From Areca catechu (taxonomy: Eukaryota; Streptophyta; Magnoliopsida; Arecales; Arecaceae), in NCBI GenBank assembly GCA_021397845.1, contig CM038045.1, positions 145,844,638 to 145,908,637 on the forward strand: a DNA stretch of 64,000 bases, read 5' to 3'. A program made the translations under genes and the position numbers. Shown piece after piece: positions 1 to 10,210 of this stretch (its first letter is position 1; each line of letters starts with the position of its first letter). Under the pieces are notes generated by a model that was not told where the DNA came from, searched no databases, and saw nothing but the letters and a program-made list of their open reading frames with translations.

Positions 1-671
1 TGTTTTTGGGCTAAGGAAAGGTAATGACTTCCTTCCCTTATCTTATGATATTAACGCCCTTATGTAAATTATGAAAATGATGGTATACAAATGATCTAAT
101 GAAATGTATCTAGGTTTTTTTTTTTTTGTTTTTTTTGGATTTTTGATGTATGATAGCAGAAAATAAGATGCTGGAAATAACAAAATATGAACCTAAATGT
201 AAAATTAAACTATATGAGAAATGAAGATGTGATGAGGTGCACTTGCTGAAATTTCAGAGCAGAATTTTCTCAGATGGTAATCAGCCATGTAAAAATGTTA
301 CGGATCTAAACAAAATCTAAAAAAATTTTGAAAAATACTTCTAATTATGAAGAACCCAGAAAAATAAAAATCACTAAAATCTGACATTCCAACAGATAGA
401 AATAACTAAAAGTAGACTATATACTGAGATAAAAAAAATGCAGAAATTTAAAGATGCTAGATTCTAATGATGCAAAACTATCCTTTAAGATTTAAAACTT
501 ATCTCCTTGTATTCCCCTTCAAGGATCAATCACATCGGCACCCCTACACACCATAGGAAATCCCCTGTAGAATGGGATGTGAGGGTCTTGCAGCTCTTCT
601 TTTTTCCTATGACCGGACGGCCATGGTGAAGCACCCAATCCAAGTACTTAAGAAGATGCTAAGTCCTAACC

Positions 672-687
672 ATGCTTTGATACCAGA
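672..687 (-). other. Primer binding site of E1 (initiator tRNA-Met type)
   Basis: The minus strand reads TCTGGTATCAAAGCATGG directly after the LTR end. This is one change from the common plant TGGTATCAGAGC primer site for initiator tRNA-Met. It fixes the LTR/internal boundary and the minus orientation. Confidence 0.8.
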
Positions 688-2438
688 TGATGTGGGACTA
701 GGTGATACTAGGATGAGATGAATGATGCAAGTGATTTTTCTTTTGTGATTTTTAGATTTTTTTTAATGGAGTTAGGGATTCCCGAAGACAAGCAAGAGTA
801 GATATAGGGTTCTATAATAATAAGAACTTCAAGCAAGCAAGTCCCTAAACAAGGATAAGAAGAGGATCCCAGGATTGAGAAACCCTGTAGGACTTAGCTC
901 TTGGATCAATACCAACTTAAGAGTTTAGGGCTGCAAACCTTGTAAGACTCTGATGCACCCGATGTCGAGTTCACTCGCTCTCGTGGATGCGGCCTGGAGG
1001 ATCAAGCCTTCAACCCTACAGATGCGCCAGCTTTCTGTCCGAAGGTCGCAAAGGCAAGGGAGACCGAGTTCGTTGTCCATGGCACCTGGAGGACATGCAA
1101 GCAACCAAGAGAAGGGTAAGGGGTTATCAAGAAATAAGCAAGAGATGAGAGAATGAGAGTTGAGATTGGTGGTGGCTGGAGTTCTTCTTGCTAGACGCCC
1201 ATATGAATCATCCACATGGCTTCTGAACTTGAAGAAAGGGTTGGTGGCTTTAAGGTGGTAACTTAGGGCCTCACACCACTCGACGCCCGAAGGCGAAGGT
1301 GCTCCCTCACGGAGATCGACGTTCTTAAAGAACGAAGGCACAAACTAGAAGAAGAATACTCAAGCTTTCTTTTTTCATTTCATGATCATTAACGTTACAA
1401 GGGAGGGGTAAGGCCCTTCATATAGGCACCTTAAGACCCATTCAAAATTTGAATGAAGAAAATACAAGGTTTCATGAAGAGGGCGCCCAAATTTACATTT
1501 TTTTTCTTCTCCTTTGGCCGACCAATATCTTGATTGTGTTTGGCATGGCTTGACTTGGGGCTTGGAAGATGGAGGTTGTCTTGGCGCCCTTGGACTTTTG
1601 ATTTTCCTTCCATAGCTGATAAAAATATTTTGGGAAGAAAGCTTGATATGAGGGCTTGAAGCAAGGGACTTGTCTTCACATATCCTTAACTCCCATTGAC
1701 CTTCCATGGCCGACCAAGCATTTTGGGAAGATGGTTTGATATGGGGTGCTTGAAGCAAGGGACTTGTCTTCACAATCTTCAACTCCCATTGACTTTCCTT
1801 GGTCGCCCACTCATCTTTGGAGAGAAACATGATATGGGGAGGGAAGGGAGGAATGTGGTCTCTCATTTGAATCTTCTTCCTTGGCTGTGCATGGTCCTTT
1901 TGGTAGGAGTCTTGATAGGGGATGGAAGAGAGGCTTGTATCAAGTGATGTTGTCCCCTTTGGCTTGATGGCATCCAAGAAATCAGCACTTCTTCTTGATT
2001 TGTGCCACCCACTTGGCAAGGTGAAGTGGCGCCACATGGGATGATGTGGTGGCGCCACATGGGATGATGTGGTGGCGCCATATGGGATGATGTGGTGGTG
2101 CCACATGGGATGATGTGGTGGTGCCCCAAAGCTGAATTAGAATCCTTCATGGCTTGGCCTAATAGTTATTGGACTAGACTCAATGTCCACTTCTTCTTCG
2201 AACAGGCTTGGGTCCAATCTTCAAGTAGACTCAGGCTTGGATCAATTCAACTAAATACAGGGTTTATTGACCTAACTTGACTACATTGGCCAAGGTACAG
2301 GACTAAAACAAAAGTGCATGACTCAAAGTAAAGAATTATATAGGCTTGAAGCCTTATTACATGACCCAAAAGATGAAACCCTAATCCGAGATCCTTAGAG
2401 GGTTGAGGAGCCTCTGTCTGATCTTGGTGCCCACACTA
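688..2438 (-). repeat. 5' LTR of Gypsy element E1
   Basis: About 1751 bp. In sense it starts TAGTGTGGGCACC; the expected TG appears changed to TA. It ends CACATCA, directly followed by the primer binding site. It holds the CTCCGTGAGGGAG stem-loop motif (plus-strand 1302-1318) seen in the other Gypsy LTRs, a TATA-like CTATATGA (plus 1418-1425) upstream of it in sense, and a 23-bp tandem array near its sense 5' end. The partner LTR is outside the window, so boundaries rest on comparison with relatives. Open frames inside it are judged non-coding. Confidence 0.78.
2026..2125. repeat. 23-bp tandem repeat in the E1 LTR, about 4.4 units
   Basis: GTGGCGCC or GTGGTGCC starts at 2026, 2049, 2072, 2095 and 2118, an exact 23-bp spacing. 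Each unit holds a GGCGCC-type core and a GGGATGATGTG segment. The last two units carry GGTGCC instead of GGCGCC. The array lies in the U3 part of the LTR, where tandem arrays can act as enhancers; that role is inferred only. Confidence 0.9.
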
Positions 2439-3340
2439 GGATTTGATCTTACTTAATTCTTCTTTTAAGCTTAGATTTTCTTAAATTATAGCTTTATTTT
2501 CTTTTATAATCTTTTCATTCTCATTTAACAATCCAAGATTTATCTTTTTCAAGTCTTTATTTTTCAAAACATGCATTTTAAGTTCTTTTATGAGATCTAA
2601 AAAAGTATCTTGAGGCTCATCAAAAGTAAAGTCTAAAGTGTTTTTAGACCTTACCTTTTTATTTTGAGCCATCAGTCTCATGTTAACTACTTCTTTAATT
2701 TCTTCCTTAGAGCTTAAGTCTTTACTATCACTCCATATAGCCATCATAGCTTTCTTCTTGAATCTTCTTGAAGATTTTTTGAGAAGAGGGTAGTTCACTT
2801 TTTAATAGCCTGGCTTTTTATATTCACAATATGTGAGCTGCTCTTTTTCTTTCTCCTTCTTTTTATCCTTGTTAGGTTCTCCTTTGTAGGGCTTTTTCTT
2901 AAGTCCATACTTATTTTTCTTCATGAACCATCTAAATTTTCTTGCCATGAGTCCCATTTCATCCTCTTCATTGCCATCATATGACTTATCACTCTTTTCT
3001 TCCTCATTCATGGTTGTTTTGAGGGCAATGGTCTTCTTCTTCATTCCTTCTTCATCATTATTTTTCTTTATGGTTAGCTCATAGGTCATAAGTAAGCCAA
3101 GAAGTTCTTTAAGTAGGAGTGTGTTATGGTCCTTTGCTTCTTGAATAATGGTAACCTTGGCATCCCAAGCTTTTGGTAAGGATTAAAGAATTTTGTGCAC
3201 AAGCTCACTGTTAATATAAGATTTACCCAAGCTTTTCAAGTTATTAATAATATAAATAAATCTAGTAATAGATTCATTAGGCCCTATCTTAAATAATTCA
3301 TATTTATAAATGAGCATATTGGTAGAAAATATGGTTGGGC
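2439..3340 (-). pseudogene. Decayed gag fragment, Copia SIRE/Maximus type
   Basis: One minus-strand frame, interrupted by a few stops but no frameshift, reads from about 3336 to 2441. Recognisable pieces in order: a gag core (YELFKIGPNESITRFIYIIN then NSELVHKIL and SLPKAWDAKVTIIQEAKD), a lysine-rich stretch, a broken zinc knuckle (CEYKKPGY, with the later His and Cys lost), and MMAIWSDSKDLSSKEE followed by MRLMAQ, typical of SIRE-like gag after the knuckle. The fragment is cut off at 2438 by the E1 LTR, which probably inserted here. Not functional. Confidence 0.72.
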
Positions 3341-3475
3341 TAGAAACATAGGACCCATAATAGTGAAGGCAGACAATCGGCCCGATTGCTGGTATTAGCC
3401 ACCGACGAATCATCCCAAAATAAATAGAGCTACCATAAATATACGACCGAATGCTCAAATAAACACCATGCTGAC
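3341..3475. other. Unassigned sequence
   Basis: A short stretch between the gag fragment and the 88-bp tandem array. I recognise no coding or structural feature in it. Confidence 0.4.
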
Positions 3476-3751
3476 TGCTTAGGGAGCACTCAACTATAAG
3501 CTTTAAGGTGGACAATTGTAGAGGCCAACTCCTATGCCCCAAGATATCAGTGAGCGCTACAACCGCTTAGGGAGAGCTTGGCCACAAGCTCTCAGGCAGA
3601 CAATGGTAGAGATCAACTCCTATGTCTCAAGTCATCATCGAGTCCTATTGATCGCTCAGAAAGCACTCAACCATAAGCTATCAAGCGGATAATGGCAGAG
3701 GCCAACTCCTATGCCCTAAGATTTAGTGAGCCCAACTAATCGCTCAGGAAG
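3476..3751. repeat. ~88-bp tandem repeat, left part
   Basis: Units begin at about 3476, 3564, 3653 and 3741, spaced 88-89 bp. Each has a CGCTYAGGRA-like start, a 'caaccacaagct'-like middle and a conserved GGCCAACTCCTATG segment. The fourth unit is broken by Copia1 at 3752. Units are about 75-85% alike by eye, so the array predates Copia1. Confidence 0.85.
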
Positions 3752-6121
3752 TGTAAGGTTCGGTGGCAAGGCGGAATCATAGATTTCAAAAAAAAAATTT
3801 ATCTTAATGAAATCTTCACCAAACCTTCAACCCAAAATCTCCTTAAAAGAATTAAAAACATATAAGATGTTTATATAAGATTTAATCTCAAATCAAGATA
3901 CTAACCTGTATCGCAAAATCCAAACTCTGAATCTCCACCAGGCGCCCAAATGTTCACCCTCCAATGGTGATCCACACAGAAAAACAATGAAGACAAAATT
4001 TCTATTTCTTGGTTCCTCTTCTTGAATTCTTTTTCAAGAATTCAATTCTTGGACCTTTAGACTGAAATTTTCTTTCTTGAAAATTTCCTTTTCTTCCTTC
4101 TTTCCTCTTCTTGAATTTTCTTCAAGAATTCCCTTTCTTGAATCCCTTTTCTTGAATTGAATTGGAAGAAAAAAAAAAATTAAGACAGTCAAAGTCTTAA
4201 TTCAAGAAAGAAAAGAAGAAAAGATCCTTTCCCTGTTCTTTCCTTTACCGTTCAAGACCTTCTTCTTATTCTTGTTTAGGGTCAGAGTTTCGACAGAGGA
4301 TACCTCTGTAAGGGAAACAATACCCAACAAGAACAAGAGGAAGGAGTATTCTGGAGAGGAAGTGAGGGAATTGGATCTCTGAACTATGTTGCGTGAAAAC
4401 CCCCGAGAACCCCAACCCTATTTATAGATCTCAGAGGGGTGTCATCTCGAAACAACGCAACCCTCTGAAACCCCAGGGATCACGATCCCTCATCCCTCAC
4501 GCATCCCCTCAACCAAAAATCACGATTCTCTGATTTGATTTTCGTTTTTCCGACGAGGAGAACTCTCGGAAAAACTTCAGGAAGGATCGCGACTTTTGGA
4601 GACGGATTTGCGACCGAAAAGCGACGGATCCTTTTCTTAAATTTTTCTGGCCATCAGATCCAGATCCAAGGGCGCCAGACAAGGATCTGAAAACGCCCCT
4701 TTTCAGATTTTTTTCTCCGACGTTTTGTTTCTCACGCATTTTAAGAGAAGTCCACGCACGTGGACTTTTCTTTCTTGGCGCGCGCGGGTGAGAAGAGGGA
4801 GGGGGCGGCTTGGAGAGAGGGTCTCAGTGAATTAAATTCACTTGGGTTCAGCCATGGGTTAGCCCAATGTCCTAAAAATTAAATTGGACCTTAATCTGGT
4901 TCAATTAGAACCCAATTAAGCCCAATTCGGAACCAAATTCGAATCTGATTCGAATAGAAATTTGGTCTGCAACACATGCTAGTGTGTTTATCCTGCAAAC
5001 ATGATTTAATTCCAAATTAAATCCTTCATCAATTTTCTTTTGTGTGTGACCCATTGGGTTCCACACCTAGCCAGCAGTAGGTCCGAGTGCTATTTGACTT
5101 AATTCGGTTAGATCTCAACTAAGCCGATTTAGGTCAACTCAAACTAGCTCGACTCGGTCAATTAGAATCTAATTCAAATTGACTGATTTGAATTACCATG
5201 ACTCAATCATATACCTACAAGACAAGATTGACGTCTAGCAACGTATCATGTCTACCCGGAAGATGTGGAATTTTGGTGGAATTACCAAAATACCCTTCAG
5301 TGGTGAGTTACCGGGCAATTCAGTCCTTTGATCAACTTGCATCCCGAATATGATTAGGAATATGGATATTTGTCAAATCCAATTTTCATATTCATCCCTA
5401 GCTCAATCTTTATAATGATGATTCATTAATGAACCATTAGAAAATAACTCTAATGTTCATACTTTGATCAAAGGTTTCCTGAATCCATCATTTGAAATTA
5501 GCTGGATGCTATTCCCTCTTACTAGGGCTGATCAATTCCTTGTTGACCTACTCACAACCTTCATATACAATCCACCATAACCAGTATCACCTCGTGCATG
5601 ACTCAGTGTCATGATTGACTGCGAACCAAAGTATGGATTCATGTATATAAGGTACTATGGTAGTCTCAGGTCAAAGGACCACATGCACTACTCCCACTAT
5701 GAGAATTATCTATTGACAAACAGATAAGGTTCCATTAGATATTCTCAATCTGGATCAATTCAGTGAACTCATTCTCCAATGAACACTCACATCCTAGTAT
5801 TAGTGTCAAACACAAGTGACTGTGAGATCAGTCACCCTTATTACAAAACATATATAGGATGTGCTGGTCTTGCCGGAAACATTGATCCCCAACTCAATGT
5901 CCCATCGACCAGGAATATTTTAGATTAGGGTTTTAAGGCTTTAGGTCTCACTGGTATGATCTCATCATAACCCTAGAACCATAGCCCTAATCTATGGGGT
6001 TCATCATAAAATCAAAAAGACACAGCAAATGATGAAAATAATGCCTTTATAAAATGTCAATTCATTGATTTTGGGATCAAAATTACAATATTTCAATTGG
6101 CTTTCAGGGCACAATCTTTCA
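3752..6121 (-). repeat. 3' LTR of Copia1
   Basis: 2370 bp, in sense starting TGAAAGATTG and ending GAACCTTACA. By eye it matches the other LTR throughout except for an A-run near 3788 (10 versus 11 A). It holds the same TATA element (4418-4427) and the same 76-codon open frame (4509-4739), which lies in U3 and is not considered a gene. Confidence 0.95.
4418..4427 (-). promoter_or_regulatory. TATA box copy in Copia1 3' LTR
   Basis: The minus strand reads CTATAAATAG, the duplicate of the presumed promoter in the 5' LTR. In this copy it could drive outward transcription into the 88-bp repeat region and the SIRE gag fragment. Confidence 0.55.
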
Positions 6122-6137
6122 ATCTCCCACTTGCACT
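6122..6137 (-). other. Polypurine tract of Copia1
   Basis: The minus strand reads AGTGGGAGAT immediately before the 3' LTR, at the place expected for the plus-strand primer. The same string occurs in Copia2 at 23452. Confidence 0.8.
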
Positions 6138-6933
6138 AAAGCCAATCGCCTTTAAATCTTAACCCCATACAATCAAGGTGGCGATCAAACTCTCGCTGTG
6201 ATAGAGCCTTAGTGAACGGGTCTGCTATGTTGTTCTTCGTTTCTACCCTTTTAATGCAGACTTCTTGTCTTTCGACAATCTCTCGAACGAGATGGAAGCG
6301 TCTCAGAATGTGCTTTGATTTGTGATGAGCTCTTGGTTCCTTTGCTTGAGCAACAGCCCCCGTATTATCACAGTAAAGTGATACTGGACCTTCAATCTCA
6401 GGAACTACGCCCAACTCTGATATGAACTTCTTCATCCAGACAGCTTCCTTGGCAGCTTCACTAACAGCAATGTACTCTGCCTCAGTTGTTGAGTCAGCTA
6501 CAGTTTGCTGTTTAGAACTTTTCCAACTTACAGCTCCTCCATTAAGGGTAAAAACATACCCAGATATAGATTTGCTGTCATCTGGATCTGATTGAAAACT
6601 AGAATCTGAATAAGCTTCTAGTTTAAGATCAGATCCTCCGTATATTAGAAAAATATCCTTAGTTCTTCTTAAGTACTTAAGAATATTTTTCACAGCCTTC
6701 CAATGATCCTCTCCTGGATCAGCCTGAAACCTGCTGGCTATACCTAAGGCATATGCCACATCAGGCCTAGTACATAACATAGCATACATAATAGACCCTA
6801 CTGCCGAAGCATAAGGTACCGAATTCATTCTATTTCTTTCTTCAGGTGTCTTAGGAGACATCTTCTTAGAAAGATGTATGCCATGACCAATAGGTAAGTA
6901 ACCTCTTTTACTTTCCTCCATGCTAAATCTTTT
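6136..6933 (-). CDS. pol: Copia1 RT C-terminus and RNase H
   Basis: The last part of the polyprotein. The open frame starts MEESKRGYLPIGHG at 6921, but the true frame joins upstream after a 1-nt deletion in an A-run (plus TTTT, 6930-6933). It contains CTRPDVAYALG (RT thumb region), then GGAVSWKSSKQQTVADSTTE, AEY, YCDNTGA and IADPFTKALS, the ordered Copia RNase H motifs with acidic residues in TEAEY and CDN. RNase H degrades the RNA strand during reverse transcription and leaves the purine-tract primer. It ends at 6136, just outside the purine tract, so no extra ORF follows. Confidence 0.9.
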   Translation of the reverse strand, partial: KRFSMEESKRGYLPIGHGIHLSKKMSPKTPEERNRMNSVPYASAVGSIMYAMLCTRPDVAYALGIASRFQADPGEDHWKAVKNILKYLRRTKDIFLIYGGSDLKLEAYSDSSFQSDPDDSKSISGYVFTLNGGAVSWKSSKQQTVADSTTEAEYIAVSEAAKEAVWMKKFISELGVVPEIEGPVSLYCDNTGAVAQAKEPRAHHKSKHILRRFHLVREIVERQEVCIKRVETKNNIADPFTKALSQREFDRHLDCMGLRFKGDWL

Positions 6934-6967
6934 AGCACTTGGTCAATGTACCTAGACTGGGATAAAC

Positions 6968-7592
6968 CTAGCATCCTCCTAGATCTATCTCTATAGATCT
7001 TGATGCCAGTATATAAGATGCTTCTCCTAAGTCTTTCATGGAAAACTGTTTAGATAACCATACCTTGACTGATTGTAACATTGGGATATCATTCCCAATG
7101 AGGAGTATGTCATCTACATACAGAACCAAGAAAACTATGGCACTCCCACTAGTCTTCTTGTACACACAAGGTTCATCCTCATTTTTGATAAAGTCAAATT
7201 CTTTGACTGTCTTATCAAATCGGATGTTCCAACTCCTAGATGCTTGCTTTAATCCATAAATAGATTTCTTTAGCCTACATACCTGATTAGGTTTAGTCTC
7301 CAAGACAAAACCTTCTGGCTGTGACATATAAACCTCTTCCTCAAGGAAACCATTGAGGAATGCAGTCTTCACATCCATCTGCCAGATTTCATAATCATGA
7401 TATGCTGCTATAGCAAGCATGATCCGAATAGATTTGAGCATGGCAACAGGAGAAAATGTTTCATCATAATCTATTCCCTGTTTTTGTCTGAAACCCTTAG
7501 CCACTAATCTGGCTTTATAAGTTTCAACTTGGCCATCTGTCCCAATCTTTTTCTTATAGACCCATTTGCATCCAATAGGGTTAACACCTCTG
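6968..7592 (-). CDS. pol: Copia1 reverse transcriptase, palm and fingers
   Basis: Reads GCKWVYKKKIG, LVAKGFRQKQGIDYDETFSP, WQMDVKTAFLNG, KSIYGLKQASRSWN and LYVDDILLIGND: the Copia RT motif series with the catalytic YVDD intact. The frame is entered after a 1-nt contraction at plus 7587-7588 and left at another at plus 7006-7007; each restores the expected frame if one base is added. Apart from these shifts there are no internal stops. It copies element RNA into cDNA in the virus-like particle. Confidence 0.9.
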
Positions 7593-9216
7593 GTGCATCA
7601 ACCAAAGTCCAGACTTGGTTGACATACATGGAGTCCATTTCGGATCTCATGGCTTCCAGCCATTTGTCTGAGTCACTACTTATGACAGCATCCGTATATG
7701 TTAGAGGCTCATCATTATCAATGATTCGGGCTTCATTATTTTCAATAATGAACCCATACCTTTCAGGTGCATGTCGCACTCTATCAGACTTACGGATAGG
7801 AGTGGTGTGTTCAGGTTCTATACTAACTATGTTATGATTTTGTTGAGATGTATCTATTTGTTGAACTTCTTCAAGTTCAATATTTCTCCCACTGCCCTTT
7901 TGTAGGATGAATTCCTTTTCCATAAAAATGGCATGCCTACTGACTAAAATCTTTTGTTCAGTAGGGTGGTAGAATAGATATCCTATACTATTTTTGGGAT
8001 ATCCAACAAATAGACATTTTTCTGCTCTAGCATCAAGCTTTTGTCCAAAATTTCTTTTGACATAAGCTGGACATCCCCATATCTTAAGGTGCTTAAGATT
8101 GGGTTTCCTTCCCCTCCATAACTCATATGGAATGCCAGATACAGATTTGGATGGTACTCTATTCAAAATATTAGCCGCTGTTTCCAAGGCATATCCCCAG
8201 AAAGAAACAGGTAAGTCTGTGAAGCACATCATGGACCGTACCATATCTAATAAAGTACGATTTCTCCTTTCAGCAACACCATTTAATTGTGGTGTGTAAG
8301 GAGGAGTCCATTCAGAGATGATTCCCTTTTGTTTAAGGTGATCAAGAAACTCGGTGGATAAGTATTCACCTCCTCTATCTGATCGAAGGATCTTAATACT
8401 TTTCCCCGTTTGTTTCTCTACCATACTTTGATACTCTAAAAATTTTTCAAAAGCTTCGGACTTATGTTTCATTAGATACACAAATCCGTACCTTGAAAAG
8501 TCATCAGTGAATGTGATGAAATATGAGTATCCACCCTTGGCCTGAGTTGTCATAGGTCCACATACATCAGTGTGTATGAGTCCTAATAACTCTGTTGTCC
8601 TTTCATTATGTCCACTAAATGGAGTCTTGGTCATTTTACCCATGAGACATGATTCACAAGTTCCTAATGATTCATAGTCATAAGGATTAAGGAATTTTTC
8701 CTTGTATAACTTGTTAATCCTCTGCTCACTAATATGTCCAAGACGACAGTGCCAAAGTAAAGTATTGTTTACTTCATCTCTTTTTCGTTTATTACTAACA
8801 TGTAGTATATTGTCATCAGAAGATAAAGTTAAGAGACCATTGCAAAATATGCCATTAAATATTATTTCATTAGAAAAACTGATTGAGCAGCCACTGCTCA
8901 TTACATTCATAATATATCCTTGTTTAAGTAACAAGGGTACAGATATGATGTTTCTAATGATTCTAGGCATAAAATAACAATTCTTTAACTCTAAAATCTT
9001 CCCAGAAGGCAGCTTCAACATATAAGTCCCTACAGCTTCTGCTTGGATGGAATCTCCTCCAGCACCGTAGAGCTCGAAGTCGCCTTCCTTCAAAACTCTA
9101 ATGTTCTGTAGTCCCTGCAATGATTTGCAGATATGATGACCACAAGCAGTATCCAATACCCAAGAGTTTGAATTAGAAGTGTCTAATGACAAAATTGCAT
9201 GTATCTCATACATACC
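7504..9216 (-). CDS. pol: Copia1 protease and integrase
   Basis: A 569-codon open frame. The N-terminus has WVLDTACGHHICK, the aspartic protease active-site region (D-T-A rather than the usual D-T/S-G). Next come the integrase zinc-binding HHCC region (HCRLGHIS, then CESCLMGK), and the catalytic core with D in HTDVCGP, D in LRSDRGGEY and E in NGVAERRNR, so the DDE triad is complete. The C-terminal part has GCPAYVKR and LFVGYP. The last ~20 codons are off-frame because of the contraction at 7587-7588. Integrase inserts the cDNA; the flanking 5-bp duplication is its footprint. Confidence 0.92.
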   Translation of the reverse strand, partial: GMYEIHAILSLDTSNSNSWVLDTACGHHICKSLQGLQNIRVLKEGDFELYGAGGDSIQAEAVGTYMLKLPSGKILELKNCYFMPRIIRNIISVPLLLKQGYIMNVMSSGCSISFSNEIIFNGIFCNGLLTLSSDDNILHVSNKRKRDEVNNTLLWHCRLGHISEQRINKLYKEKFLNPYDYESLGTCESCLMGKMTKTPFSGHNERTTELLGLIHTDVCGPMTTQAKGGYSYFITFTDDFSRYGFVYLMKHKSEAFEKFLEYQSMVEKQTGKSIKILRSDRGGEYLSTEFLDHLKQKGIISEWTPPYTPQLNGVAERRNRTLLDMVRSMMCFTDLPVSFWGYALETAANILNRVPSKSVSGIPYELWRGRKPNLKHLKIWGCPAYVKRNFGQKLDARAEKCLFVGYPKNSIGYLFYHPTEQKILVSRHAIFMEKEFILQKGSGRNIELEEVQQIDTSQQNHNIVSIEPEHTTPIRKSDRVRHAPERYGFIIENNEARIIDNDEPLTYTDAVISSDSDKWLEAMRSEMDSMYVNQVWTLVDAPEVLTLLDANGSIRKRLGQMAKLKLIKPD

Positions 9217-9464
9217 TGTGGTGCATTACTAGCACCGGGCTTCAGACTTGCAAGGTAAACCTTGCAGTTTCTTTTCCAGTGACCCGGCTTGCCACAATGA
9301 AAGCAGGTCATTTGTCCGGAGGCCTTCTTTCCTTTCTTTTTCTTGATACCCCCTTTTGGGTTTAACCTCCTCTTGGAACCCTTTTTGCCTATTTTCTTCT
9401 TGTTTACACCATCCACAAGAAGAAGTGGAGCCTTATTTTTCTTTAAATGGCTCTCTGCTGTTTT
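9183..9464 (-). CDS. gag: Copia1 nucleocapsid part of gag
   Basis: A lysine-rich stretch (KKKIGKKGSKRR, then KKKKGKKAS) followed by a perfect zinc knuckle CFHCGKPGHWKRNC (CX2CX4HX4C). It binds element RNA for packaging. The frame is separated from upstream gag by a 1-nt contraction in an A-run (plus TTTT at 9461-9464) and from protease by one at plus 9215-9216. With those bases restored, gag and pol would be one continuous frame, usual for Copia. Confidence 0.88.
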   Translation of the reverse strand, partial: KTAESHLKKNKAPLLLVDGVNKKKIGKKGSKRRLNPKGGIKKKKGKKASGQMTCFHCGKPGHWKRNCKVYLASLKPGASNAPQVCMRYMQFCH

Positions 9465-10033
9465 AACATATTCAACAGCTCAGGCAAGGAAGTGTTAAGT
9501 TTGTTCATATGATAATTAAGAACAAACTGTGAAAATGACTCTGGGAGTGACTGCAGGATTAAATCCTGATTCAACTCCCCATCCATAACAAAACCCAATT
9601 GACCCAATCGGGTGATTAGGTCAATAACCTTTAATACATGGTCTTGTACGGATGTACCTTCTGTCATCCTTGCACGGAATAACTGCTTAGATATTTCATA
9701 TCTTGCAGTTCGACTATGTTCTCCATAAAGTTCTTTTAAATTGAGCAATATGGAGTTTGTGTCCATGCTATCATGTTGCCTCTGTAACTCATTGGTCATA
9801 GAGGCAAGCATTATACACTTGACAGTAAGTGAGTCATTTTGCCACGTGTTATATGTGGTCTTATCCTCTTGCGAGGCATCTTCCCCTAATGGTTCCAAGG
9901 TTGGGGTATCAAGAATATAAGAAATTCTTTCTTGGCTGAGTACTATCTTCAGGTTTCTCAACCAATCAACATAGTTTGGTCCAGTCAATTTATTTGCATC
10001 AAGAATGCTACGGAGTGAGAGTGAAGAGGCCAT
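9443..10033 (-). CDS. gag: Copia1 gag, capsid part
   Basis: 196 codons starting MASSLSLRSILDANKLTGPN, the usual start of this type of Copia gag; the ATG is at 10033-10031, after a leader of about 1.25 kb. Motifs: YVDWLRNLKIVLSQERISYI, a helical gag core (SILLNLKELYGEHSRTARYE) and SLPESFSQFVLNYHMNK. It forms the particle that packages element RNA. It ends early at a TAA, caused by the contraction at 9461-9464. Confidence 0.92.
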   Translation of the reverse strand: MASSLSLRSILDANKLTGPNYVDWLRNLKIVLSQERISYILDTPTLEPLGEDASQEDKTTYNTWQNDSLTVKCIMLASMTNELQRQHDSMDTNSILLNLKELYGEHSRTARYEISKQLFRARMTEGTSVQDHVLKVIDLITRLGQLGFVMDGELNQDLILQSLPESFSQFVLNYHMNKLNTSLPELLNMLKQQRAI

Positions 10034-10210
10034 TTAATCTACATTAACAAACAACATTACATAAGCAGACAATCAATGTTGACAAAACATAATTAAATTA
10101 GGACTTTAACTTAATTATGTCTCCCACTATTTTATCAAGCATCATAACCCTCAATGTGATGATCGAGAAAACCCTAATTGGTTCTCTTAGTGGGGTTGAG
10201 ATCCTAATTC

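Larger units (their letters stand above)
1..2438 (-). mobile_element. Ty3/Gypsy LTR retrotransposon E1, 5' end only
   Basis: The 5' LTR (688-2438), primer binding site and start of the leader of a minus-strand Gypsy element; the coding region lies left of the window. The leader text at 1-70 matches the leaders of the Gypsy elements near 20310, 32757 and 51270, all beginning with a 'gggctaaggaaaggtaat'-like string. The LTR end, AGTCCCACATCA in sense, is the same as that of solo LTR S1, so E1 and S1 are one family. No coding sequence is seen in 1-687. Confidence 0.8.

Noticed and set aside
4509..4739. Identical 76-codon open frames at 4509-4739 and 12066-12296 (minus strand)
   Set aside because: They are the two copies of one stretch in the U3 part of the Copia1 LTRs, upstream of the TATA box in sense. 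Identity comes from LTR duplication, and the protein shows no domain.
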